Of a stretch of 7,134 nt of DNA, positions 1 through 5,690 are shown piece by piece. Under the pieces are notes generated by a model. The model did no database searches. It worked only from the letters and a program-made list of their open reading frames with translations, and had not been told where the DNA came from. This DNA is from an uncultured Oscillospiraceae bacterium (GTDB lineage Bacteria; Bacillota; Clostridia; Oscillospirales; Ruminococcaceae). Each line of letters starts with the position of its first letter. The stretch's first letter is position 1. The stretch is taken from positions 1 through 7,134 of the forward strand of contig CABUAH010000075.1 in assembly GCA_902489475.1 (NCBI GenBank), given 5' to 3'. The position numbers and the translations under genes are program-made.

Positions 1-56
1 ATTCTATGCTGATTATTTATAAACGGTTTGTTTTATATTTGCCTTACTCCTTAAAA

Positions 57-488
57 TTAATTAGTAGTTTCTTTAAAGTACATCGTATATTCTTCCTCAT
101 TCGTTTCATAGTCAACACTTTTACCTTGAATTTTAAACCTCTCTCTTGTATAGAAATCAACTGCTCCGGTATTTTTAACAAAAACATCAAGCGTCAAATT
201 ACTGTGCTGACATTTGACAAAGTCAAGAAGCTGTTTTCCTATTCCCTGTGAGCGTTTTTCTTTTTTAACAAATATTCCGGCAATATAGTTGTCTGTCAAT
301 CCGACAAATCCATTTATGCCGTCACTGTCCTCTGAAATATATATTTCTGCCTTTAATATCATTTTTTCTACATCGTCATATTTATTTTTCCAGTAGCTTT
401 CATCTACAAATGAATGTGCGTCTATATTTGAATCAAGCCAAATTTGCATAACAAAAAATATATCCTTTTTTTCAAATTCTCTTATCAT
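57..488 (-). CDS. GNAT-family N-acetyltransferase, YjaB-like
   Basis: Predicted cytoplasmic acetyltransferase of 143 residues that would move an acetyl group from acetyl-CoA to an amine; the substrate is unknown. The GNAT fold is visible. The N-terminal part has IW-x-x-S-x-x-DAH-x-F near residues 16-28, a pattern also seen in E. coli YjaB. The acetyl-CoA pyrophosphate-binding motif R-x-x-G-x-G is intact at residues 79-84 (RSQGIG). A motif-B-like segment N-x-x-A-x-x-FY lies at about 106-113. Length is normal for the family. I start it at 488 (MIREFE) rather than at the upstream in-frame ATG at 548. The 488 start has a G-rich ribosome site (GGGGGTG) a few bases upstream, while the 548 start would lie inside the -35 box of the gene's own promoter. 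It is monocistronic in this window and points away from the efflux operon. The DNA is visibly more AT-rich than the permease gene. Confidence 0.88.
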   Translation of the reverse strand: MIREFEKKDIFFVMQIWLDSNIDAHSFVDESYWKNKYDDVEKMILKAEIYISEDSDGINGFVGLTDNYIAGIFVKKEKRSQGIGKQLLDFVKCQHSNLTLDVFVKNTGAVDFYTRERFKIQGKSVDYETNEEEYTMYFKETTN

Positions 489-519
489 TTTTACACCCCC
501 ACATTGATTTATGTTGCTG

Positions 520-548
520 ATTATACTATAAAAAAGCTGTTTTTTCAA
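520..548 (-). promoter_or_regulatory. Promoter of the YjaB-like GNAT gene
   Basis: Read on the minus strand, TTGAAA (548-543) is followed by exactly 17 bases and then TATAAT (525-520). Each box is at or near sigma-A consensus. Transcription would begin near 513, leaving a leader of about 25 bases before the ATG at 488. This supports the shorter start chosen for the gene. Confidence 0.75.
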
Positions 549-661
549 CCCTCCATCTTATAATGAGCGTAGCTTGTCGGCGTTTGCTTTGTACGTTCTT
601 CGCACATGATTGATTCTAAGCTTTCAAGATAATTTAATGCGTAGATAAAGTTGATACTGCA
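545..661 (-). pseudogene. Possible 3' remnant of an unrecognised gene
   Basis: On the minus strand an open stretch of 38 codons runs from just after a TAA (664-662) to a TGA at 547-545. It ends in a hydrophilic, protein-like sequence (TPTSYAHYKMEG-stop) preceded by NYLESLESIMCEERTK. It has no good start codon or ribosome site. Its composition looks like the C-terminus of a real protein rather than random intergenic AT-rich DNA. I do not recognise the family. Its stop codon lies inside the -35 region of the GNAT promoter. It could be a decayed gene end or a chance open frame. Confidence 0.25.
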
Positions 662-679
662 TTAAAAATCTCATATACT
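651..679 (+). promoter_or_regulatory. Forward promoter P1 candidate
   Basis: TTGATA (651-656), a 17-base spacer, then TATACT (674-679). Each box is one mismatch from the sigma-A consensus. Transcription would start near 686 and read through the 27-codon mini-ORF towards the efflux operon at 946. No terminator was seen between them. Confidence 0.5.
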
Positions 680-732
680 TTTATGGATACATAAAATACA
701 AAATTGTTTGTAAAGATAGAGGGTAAATTTTT

Positions 733-816
733 ATGTCAGCTTTTTGTGAATATACACAAAAAAGTGTGATTAAATTCTACGAAAATGACAAGCTGTATTT
801 GATAGACTTTTTGTAA
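733..816 (+). CDS. Possible 27-residue small protein or leader ORF
   Basis: ATG at 733 to TAA at 814-816 encodes MSAFCEYTQK, then residues ending in YLIDFL. An AGAGGG ribosome-site-like sequence (718-723) lies 9 bases upstream, and promoter P1 lies 54 bases further up. No signal peptide, transmembrane segment or known motif is apparent. Its 3' end overlaps the -35 box of promoter P2 and its 5' part contains an 8-bp inverted repeat, so the open frame may be incidental to regulatory DNA. I do not recognise it. It could be a small protein, an upstream leader for the efflux operon, or chance. Confidence 0.25.
   Translation: MSAFCEYTQKSVIKFYENDKLYLIDFL
741..762. repeat. 8-bp inverted repeat, operator or hairpin candidate
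   Basis: TTTTTGTG (741-748) and CACAAAAA (755-762) are perfect reverse complements separated by 6 bases. The repeat lies between the two candidate promoters of the efflux operon, about 40 bases upstream of the P2 -35 box. That is a reasonable place for a dimeric regulator to bind, but no regulator gene is in the window. The AT-rich outer part makes it weak evidence. Confidence 0.35.
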
Positions 817-831
817 GAAAAATAGTATAAT
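803..831 (+). promoter_or_regulatory. Forward promoter P2 of the efflux operon
   Basis: TAGACT (803-808), a 17-base spacer, then a perfect TATAAT (826-831). An alternative pairing is TTGATA (799-804) with TAGTAT (823-828) and an 18-base spacer. The predicted start near 838 leaves a leader of about 108 bases, which includes a small hairpin AGCTT-ATGC-AAGCT (859-872). This is the best candidate to drive the adaptor and permease genes. Confidence 0.55.
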
Positions 832-945
832 TAAACTATATATATCAAAACAATTTATAGCTTATGCAAGCTGTTTGCAGTTTCTTATGCGGCGGTTTGT
901 TAAGTCAAATCACGAGGGCAAAGCTCTGTTAAATGAAAGGAATTA

Positions 946-1953
946 ATGATGATAAAAAGAACCGTTATAACACTTTTGTGTTCCGCAGTTTTAATGGGAA
1001 CATTAAGCGGATGCTATTTTTTACCTGACGAAGAGGAGGTTTTAGAAGCTCCCACAGTAAAAGCAAGCGAGGTTACATACACAACCGTTACCGCAAAGAA
1101 AAAAGATATTGTGAAGAAGCTTACAAACACAGGAACTGTCATGTCAAAATCAACGACAGAGCTTTCGTTTGAAGATCAGGGCGGTAAGATAAAGAAGCTT
1201 TATGTAAAAGCTGGAGATATTGTTAAAAAGGGCGACCTGATATGCGAGCTTGATGTCGGGGATTTGGATTATGAAATAAAGGACAAGGAGCTTAAAATAC
1301 AGCAGGCCCAGCTCAATGTAACAATTACCGCAGAAAACGGCGGAAGCCAGTCTGAGGTTGACAATGCACAGGTGAATGTTGATATACTCAAAAACGAGCT
1401 TGAGGCGCTCAAAAAGGAGCTTTCGAAATCAAAGCTTTATGCGACTGCTTCGGGAACAGTTTCGTCAATAACGGAGCAAACTGTTGGAGGAGAGGTTAGT
1501 TCAGGTGAGAAAATAGCGACTATAGTTGACAAAAATTCACTTTATCTTTCCTTTGAGCCTAGTGATACCTCAAGATTCAAGGTTGGTCAGAAAATAACCA
1601 TTACATATAATAGGAAGAACTATAGTGGAGAGATTTTTGCTACTCCGTCCAGCATACCTGAAAACTCTCAAATAAAATTTGAAGAGGGAAAGGTTTATGC
1701 ACAGTTTACGGGAAATGTTCCTGCTGATGCAATAGGAAACGTAGCAGATGCAGTTTTAGTGCTTGATTCCAAAAAGGATGTTATTGTAGTTGCTAAAAAG
1801 CTTGTAAAAACAGTAAACGACAAAAGAATAGTGTATGTTTTAAATGAGGATAACGAAAAAGAAGCGAGAGAAGTAGAGGTAGGTCTTGAAACAGGCTCAG
1901 AATCTGAAATCGTTTCGGGACTTAAAGAGGGCGAACAGATAATTGTAAGATAG
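946..1953 (+). CDS. Lipoprotein efflux adaptor (HlyD/RND membrane-fusion type)
   Basis: Predicted extracytoplasmic adaptor (335 residues) anchored by a lipid and working with the ABC permease encoded next. The N-terminus is a lipoprotein signal: basic MMIKR, a hydrophobic stretch, then lipobox L20-S21-G22-C23. The mature protein shows the adaptor order. The first half of a biotinyl/lipoyl-like domain is at about 78-103 (LYVKAGDIVKKGD). A short helical hairpin follows at about 106-163, then the second lipoyl half at about 164-193 (ASGTVSSI, VSSGEKI). A beta-barrel region spans about 198-255 and a membrane-proximal domain about 280-335, ending VSGLKEGEQIIV as in the family. Ribosome site GAAAGGA (935-941) lies 4 bases before the first ATG and 7 before the second, so translation may start at 949. 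The permease starts 39 bases downstream with no terminator between. Such adaptors in Gram-positives serve MacB-like exporters of peptides or drugs; the substrate is unknown. Confidence 0.9.
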   Translation: MMIKRTVITLLCSAVLMGTLSGCYFLPDEEEVLEAPTVKASEVTYTTVTAKKKDIVKKLTNTGTVMSKSTTELSFEDQGGKIKKLYVKAGDIVKKGDLICELDVGDLDYEIKDKELKIQQAQLNVTITAENGGSQSEVDNAQVNVDILKNELEALKKELSKSKLYATASGTVSSITEQTVGGEVSSGEKIATIVDKNSLYLSFEPSDTSRFKVGQKITITYNRKNYSGEIFATPSSIPENSQIKFEEGKVYAQFTGNVPADAIGNVADAVLVLDSKKDVIVVAKKLVKTVNDKRIVYVLNEDNEKEAREVEVGLETGSESEIVSGLKEGEQIIVR

Positions 1954-1992
1954 CTTTCTTGTTAGAAATTTGTAGGAAAGAGGAATTAGAGA

Positions 1993-4920
1993 ATGTTTAC
2001 TCTGCTTTTTCGCAAAATGAAAAATACAAAGTGGATGGTAATATGTCTGCTTATCGGATTTGTTATGGCGTCAGCTATGATGAGCACCATTCCGCTTTAT
2101 ATGAATGCGTCCTTGCAGCGAATGCTTGTAAAGGATATGCAGTCGTATCAGATTGAAAACGGAGAATATCCGGGAGTTTATTCGGCGGACTATAACCTTG
2201 ATTTAAGCCTTAATTCGGATGCACAGAAAAGAATGATAGGTGAAATGACAAATGCTTTTGAGGAAAACTATGATGATTTGGGATTGCCGTATTTAAACAA
2301 GAAAAAGACAGCTACAGACAGCTATCTTATGGTTGTCGGGGAGGTATCTACCGGCACCAGCGTAACAAGAGTTAATGTAACGGGAATGTCTGATATTAAG
2401 GACAATATCGAAATAACTCAGGGTGAGATGTTCTCTTCGGGAATAAATGACGGAGTGATGGAGGTTATATTAACTGACGAGAGCCTGCGTTCAACAGGAC
2501 TTACCGTTGGTCAAACTTACGAAATATCAAATGCATTTAAACCTGAAAACACACTCAAAATAAAAGTAACGGGAGCATTTAATGTAAAAAAAGGAAGCGA
2601 CTCCTATTGGTCGGAGGGGCTTGACGATAATTATATTTCAACAGCCTTTGCCGACTATGACACTGTAATAAACGAGGGCATCGACTCAGGAGTTATAAAT
2701 GTTGTTTCAATGTCTGAAAGATATGCGATAGATTATCCGAATGTTGAAATGACATCTCTTGACAGTGTTCTGTCAAAGCTAAAAGAACAGGACAAGGTTT
2801 ATTCTGAAAACAACGTTGTTCTTGACGTTCCGGCTATAGGCATTTTTGAGGAGTATGCTGACCGTTCCGAAACCTTGCAGCTTTTGCTCTGGCTTGTTCA
2901 AATACCGGTTATGCTAATGATAGTATTCTATCTGTTTATGGTTTCTCAGCTTAATGTTGAACAGGAGAAAAACGAGATTGCAGTATTTAAGTCAAGAGGT
3001 GCATCAAGTACTCAGATTCTTTTGATATATGCGCTTGAGTCGATAGTTTTAGGCTTGGCAACTGCAATCATAGGTCCGTTTATCGGATATGGACTGTGTC
3101 ATGTTTTAGGCGCTTCAAACGGATTTTTGGAGTTCGTAAACAGAACGGCGCTTCCAATCAAGTTTACAATAGACGCTTTCCTTTATTCGCTTTTGGCTGT
3201 AGGAGTGTTCTTTGTAACGACAATGATTCCTATCGTTCCTGCAACGAGAACGACTATCGTTGCTCATAAGGCGTCAAAGGCAAAAAAAGCCAAGCGGCCT
3301 CTTTGGGACAAAGCATTTTTGGATGTTATTTTGATTGCAGGTTCTGTCGGCTGGCTTTATTACTATAATAAAACTCAGGAAAGCTTAGCGGCAGAGGGAA
3401 TGACGGATGCTTCCGCAACAGTAAATCCGCTTTTGTTTATAGCGTCAACGGCATTTATTTTGGGTGCAGCGTTGCTTGTGGTACGAATTTATCCGTTTGT
3501 TATAAGATTTATTTACAAAATCGGAAAGCGGGTGTGGAGTCCTGCACAGTACATTTCTCTTAATAACATAGGAAGATCGTCGAGCGGAAGAGAACGCTTT
3601 ATAATGATCTTTTTGATGCTTACGGTTGCACTTGGTCTTTTCTTTGCAAATACCGCCCGCGCGCTTAACAGAAATGCAGAGCAGACGGCAGCATATATGG
3701 TCGGATCTGACGCTGTTATTGCTGAAACATGGAACAGCGAAAAAGGCGGTTCGTCTGCGGCTGAGAGTCCTGAAGGGGAAGAAGAATCAGAGGAAACGGA
3801 CGATACCTCATCAAGTACAGTTACATATATAGAGCCGATATTCGAGAGATTTGAAAAGCTTGACGGAGTAAAAGCGGCTACAGCTGTATACAAAAACGAT
3901 TCGGTAAATATAAAAAGCTCAAGAAAGGTTACCGTAAAAGCACCTTCTGAAAAACCTGATGACGAACCTTGGAACAGTGCTGGTGAAGGGGAAACAACCA
4001 CAGATACCCTTTCAAATGTCAGACTTATGACAGTAAATCCAAGCGAGGTTGCAAATATATGCTGGTTTAAAGATGAGCTTTTGCCGGTGCATATAAACGC
4101 ATATTTAAACGCTTTGAGCGAGTGTAATTACGGAGTTATACTCTCCTCGTCATTTAGGGATAACTATGGTTATGAGCTTGGAGATAATATAGAGGTCGCA
4201 TGGGGTTCAAACGATTATTTCGGAGCAACTGTAATAGCATTTGTTGATTACTGGCCGAGTATTGATCCGACAGAGCAAAACGACAATGGAACCTATATCG
4301 ACTTTGCAATTATGAATTTTAATTATGTTCAGGTTCAAACGCCGATCGAGCCTTATGAGGTTTGGCTGGATCTTGAAGATGATGCTAAGGTAGCGGACTT
4401 TTATGCTTCAATTGAAGAAGCGGGTATCAAGGCCACAAAGCTTGAGGTTGCGAGTCAAAATATCATTTCAGAGAAAAACGAGCCGATGCTCCAGGGATTA
4501 AACGGTGCTTTGACTTTAGGCTTTATAATTATTATGATAATGTGCATAATAGGATTTTTGATTTACTGGATACTCTCAATTAAATCCAGAACGCTCCAGT
4601 TCGGAATACTTCGTGCAATGGGAATGAGCTATAAAGAGATTATTGCAATGATCATATATGAACAGCTTTTAGTATCCGGAGTGGCAGTTATCTTTTCGAT
4701 AGTAATCGGCGGAATTGCAAGCGATTTGTTTGTGCCGCTCTTCAGGTCGATGTTTACGGCTCAAAGTAAAATGCTTCCGTTTACGGTTACGGCACTCAGA
4801 AGCGACTATATAAAGATATACATTCTTATTTTACTAATGCTTGGAGTAGGTTTCGCAGTTTTGGGTAGAATAATTTCTAAGATCAAAATTTCGCAGGCTT
4901 TAAAGCTTGGTGAAGATTAA
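1993..4920 (+). CDS. Large ABC transporter permease, two FtsX/MacB-type modules
   Basis: Membrane subunit (975 residues) of a type-VII/MacB-like ABC exporter, probably partnered with the adaptor just upstream. About ten membrane segments are visible: 14-36, then a large outside domain (about 40-290), 297-317, 342-372, 397-416, 442-458, 480-500 and 536-555, a second outside domain (about 560-835), then 840-863, 890-916 and 940-958. The first FtsX module has EIAVFKSRGAS at 328-338 and the second has QFGILRAMGMS at 869-879. Both are the conserved cytoplasmic stretch after the first helix of an FtsX domain, which contacts the ATPase. The C-terminus (ISQALKLGED) is also family-like. Ribosome site AAAGAGGA (1977-1984) lies 8 bases before the ATG. 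An acidic, Ser/Thr-rich low-complexity stretch (about 583-610) lies in the second outside domain. No Walker A/ABC signature is present in the protein, so an ATPase must come from elsewhere. Substrate unknown. Confidence 0.92.
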   Translation: MFTLLFRKMKNTKWMVICLLIGFVMASAMMSTIPLYMNASLQRMLVKDMQSYQIENGEYPGVYSADYNLDLSLNSDAQKRMIGEMTNAFEENYDDLGLPYLNKKKTATDSYLMVVGEVSTGTSVTRVNVTGMSDIKDNIEITQGEMFSSGINDGVMEVILTDESLRSTGLTVGQTYEISNAFKPENTLKIKVTGAFNVKKGSDSYWSEGLDDNYISTAFADYDTVINEGIDSGVINVVSMSERYAIDYPNVEMTSLDSVLSKLKEQDKVYSENNVVLDVPAIGIFEEYADRSETLQLLLWLVQIPVMLMIVFYLFMVSQLNVEQEKNEIAVFKSRGASSTQILLIYALESIVLGLATAIIGPFIGYGLCHVLGASNGFLEFVNRTALPIKFTIDAFLYSLLAVGVFFVTTMIPIVPATRTTIVAHKASKAKKAKRPLWDKAFLDVILIAGSVGWLYYYNKTQESLAAEGMTDASATVNPLLFIASTAFILGAALLVVRIYPFVIRFIYKIGKRVWSPAQYISLNNIGRSSSGRERFIMIFLMLTVALGLFFANTARALNRNAEQTAAYMVGSDAVIAETWNSEKGGSSAAESPEGEEESEETDDTSSSTVTYIEPIFERFEKLDGVKAATAVYKNDSVNIKSSRKVTVKAPSEKPDDEPWNSAGEGETTTDTLSNVRLMTVNPSEVANICWFKDELLPVHINAYLNALSECNYGVILSSSFRDNYGYELGDNIEVAWGSNDYFGATVIAFVDYWPSIDPTEQNDNGTYIDFAIMNFNYVQVQTPIEPYEVWLDLEDDAKVADFYASIEEAGIKATKLEVASQNIISEKNEPMLQGLNGALTLGFIIIMIMCIIGFLIYWILSIKSRTLQFGILRAMGMSYKEIIAMIIYEQLLVSGVAVIFSIVIGGIASDLFVPLFRSMFTAQSKMLPFTVTALRSDYIKIYILILLMLGVGFAVLGRIISKIKISQALKLGED

Positions 4921-4969
4921 ACCAATGCGTAATTAATTTGGAAGTCGTAATTATTTGTAGAATTTGGAT

Positions 4970-5002
4970 AAAAACAGCGCTTTGCCTAAGAGCGTTGTTT
5001 TT
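4970..5002 (+). terminator. Rho-independent terminator of the efflux operon
   Basis: AAAAACAGCGCT (4970-4981) pairs with AGCGTTGTTTTT (4991-5002) through 12 pairs including one G-U, with a 9-base loop, and ends in five Ts. It lies 50 bases after the permease stop and closes the adaptor-permease operon. It also shows that no ATPase gene follows in the same transcript. Confidence 0.85.
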
Positions 5003-5050
5003 GTCTGTAGCTACACATGGATTCGCTGATTATGATCAATAGGAGAGAAT

Positions 5051-5359
5051 ATGAATACATTTGAAAAAATCTACGAAGTTGTAAAGAAAATCCCAAAGGG
5101 GCGTGTAGCTACTTATGGGCAGATAGCGATTCTTGCAGGAAACAGGCACTTGTCGCAGATCGTTGGATATGCTCTTCATGTAAATCCCGACCCTGAAAAC
5201 ATTCCATGCTACCGTGTTGTAAACCGCTTCGGGGAGGTATCTAAAGCGTTTGCGTTCGGCGGTGAAAATAAGCAGATTAGCTTGCTTCGTGCCGACGGAA
5301 TTGAAGTTTCAGATGAGGGAAAAGTCGATCTTGAACGCTATCTTTGGGACGGGAAGTAA
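5051..5359 (+). CDS. MGMT-like / alkyltransferase-like DNA-binding protein
   Basis: Protein of 102 residues corresponding to the C-terminal DNA-binding and active-site domain of O6-methylguanine-DNA methyltransferase, without the N-terminal domain, as in other small MGMT-family and ATL proteins. KGRVATYGQIA (16-26) is the start of the helix-turn-helix, with Y22 matching human Tyr114. Active-site segment IPCYRVV (51-57) keeps the acceptor Cys (C53). It aligns without gaps to the human enzyme from Y22 to C53. Q36 falls where the arginine finger (Arg128) is, Y54 replaces the triad His, and D82 in LLRADG replaces the triad Glu. Repair activity is therefore doubtful. Lesion sensing or flagging for excision repair, as ATL proteins do, is an alternative; those normally lack the Cys. 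Ribosome site AGGAGA (5041-5046) is good. No convincing promoter is visible in the 48 bases after the preceding terminator. A diverged copy of its last 24 codons occurs at 6842-6922. Confidence 0.88.
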   Translation: MNTFEKIYEVVKKIPKGRVATYGQIAILAGNRHLSQIVGYALHVNPDPENIPCYRVVNRFGEVSKAFAFGGENKQISLLRADGIEVSDEGKVDLERYLWDGK

Positions 5360-5370
5360 TTGACAATTGA
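5282..5370. repeat. Direct repeat, upstream copy (3' end of MGMT-like gene)
   Basis: This stretch covers the last 25 codons of the MGMT-like gene, its stop and the following AATTGACAATTGA. It matches 6842-6929 at nearly every base apart from third-codon-position changes, a few differences in the first codons and one base missing near the stop. The two copies bracket the cassette at 5371-6841. Confidence 0.85.
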
Positions 5371-5389
5371 TAATGGACAATTACATTTT
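5356..5389 (+). terminator. Weak AT-rich hairpin after the MGMT-like gene
   Basis: GTAATTG (5356-5362) and CAATTAC (5378-5384) are perfect reverse complements with a 15-base loop, followed by ATTTTT. The hairpin overlaps the stop codon. The stem is short and AT-rich, so it may be only a weak terminator, or just part of the repeated TTGACAATTGA sequence that is also found after the second copy. Confidence 0.3.
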
Positions 5390-5416
5390 TAATGCAAAGC
5401 GAATGCTTTCTGTTGC

Positions 5417-5445
5417 TTGACTTTTGATATAGCTTGTGTTAGTAT
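5417..5445 (+). promoter_or_regulatory. Promoter of the kinase-like/GNAT cassette
   Basis: TTGACT (5417-5422), a 17-base spacer and TAGTAT (5440-5445), with TG one base upstream of the -10 box (TGT before TAGTAT), i.e. an extended -10. The predicted start near 5452 places a strong ribosome site (GAGAGGAGG, 5452-5460) almost at the 5' end of the RNA, directly ahead of the leader ORF. The leader from here to the first large gene is about 240 bases. Confidence 0.65.
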
Positions 5446-5467
5446 TGTTTTGAGAGGAGGCTTGCGT

Positions 5468-5491
5468 GTGTTAGTAATGAAATTGAGATAG
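5468..5491 (+). CDS. 7-codon leader peptide (MLVMKLR) with +X+ motif
   Basis: GTG at 5468 is followed by six codons and TAG (5489-5491), giving MLVMKLR. GAGAGGAGG at 5452-5460 lies 7 bases before the GTG, an ideal ribosome site with no other use in view. The next long ORF is 200 bases away, beyond a terminator, which is the layout of leader-peptide attenuation. Lys-Leu-Arg at codons 5-7 fits the Arg/Lys-X-Arg/Lys (+X+) sequence at which macrolide-bound ribosomes stall in leaders of the ErmDL type (MRLR core). A ribosome paused at codons 6-7 would cover the start of the first downstream stem (5494-5501). That the peptide is translated and that a drug triggers the pause are inferences. Confidence 0.5.
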   Translation: MLVMKLR

Positions 5492-5493
5492 TT

Positions 5494-5669
5494 ATTTTGC
5501 AGTTTATTATTGTTAACGGCTAGGTTTATCACTTAGTCTTTTTGTAATGCAAAATTCGGTATATCTCAAAGGAATTACTATACATACAGGTTTTTGTATC
5601 TGGGACATAGATTCATTTTGTGTATAATTTTTTGAGATATGCCACTTAACTTGAATAAGTGGTTTTTTT
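5494..5669 (+). promoter_or_regulatory. Attenuator-like leader RNA with alternative stems
   Basis: Several pairings are visible. Stem 1 is ATTTTGCA (5494-5501) with TGCAAAAT (5548-5555), starting 3 bases after the leader stop. Stem 2 is GGTATATCTCAAA (5558-5570) with TTTGAGATATGCC (5631-5643), 12 Watson-Crick pairs plus one G-U. The terminator stem (5642-5662) shares its first two bases with stem 2. CACTTA occurs twice (5530-5535 and 5643-5648), so the upstream copy, inside the loop of stem 1, could capture the terminator's 3' arm. TGCAAAAT could also pair with ATTTTGTG (5615-5622). These competing structures suggest a switch that controls read-through into the kinase-like gene. Confidence 0.45.
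5642..5669 (+). terminator. Intrinsic terminator inside the cassette leader
   Basis: CCACTTA (5642-5648) pairs with TAAGTGG (5656-5662) around a 7-base loop and is followed by seven Ts (5663-5669). It ends only 4 bases before the ribosome site of the kinase-like gene. There is no preceding gene for it to close except the leader ORF, so it is best read as an attenuator. Confidence 0.65.
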
Positions 5670-5690
5670 ATTTGGAAGGAGAGATTATAC

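Noticed and set aside
6..251. 81-codon plus-strand open frame
   Set aside because: It is antisense to the YjaB-like GNAT gene, has no ribosome site, and gives an unconvincing hydrophobic translation; the opposite strand has clear GNAT motifs.
489..548. 20-residue N-terminal extension of the left GNAT (start at 548)
   Set aside because: The ATG at 548 sits in the -35 box of the TTGAAA-17-TATAAT promoter, and the 488 start has a ribosome site and matches the family N-terminus.
1959..2156. 65-codon plus-strand frame overlapping the permease start
   Set aside because: It is an out-of-frame shadow of the permease gene, which has the better ribosome site, length and membrane pattern.
3513..4001. 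162-codon minus-strand frame inside the permease
   Set aside because: It is the antisense of the permease coding sequence, with Ser/Pro-rich composition typical of a mirrored frame and no ribosome site.
5361..5384. TTGACAATTGATAATGGACAATTA as a CRISPR or tandem repeat
   Set aside because: It is only a short partly palindromic AT-rich stretch with no regular spacers; the second occurrence at 6921-6929 is explained by the long direct repeat.
5602..5628. A second promoter (GGGACA, 15-base spacer, TATAAT) just before the kinase-like gene
   Set aside because: The -10 box is perfect, but the -35 is poor and the spacing short. Its RNA would run straight into the terminator at 5642-5669, so the upstream TTGACT/TAGTAT promoter is preferred. 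It cannot be fully excluded.
5642..5669. T-box riboswitch upstream of the kinase-like gene
   Set aside because: No T-box consensus or specifier-loop architecture is visible, and the downstream genes are not amino-acid related; a leader-peptide attenuator fits better.
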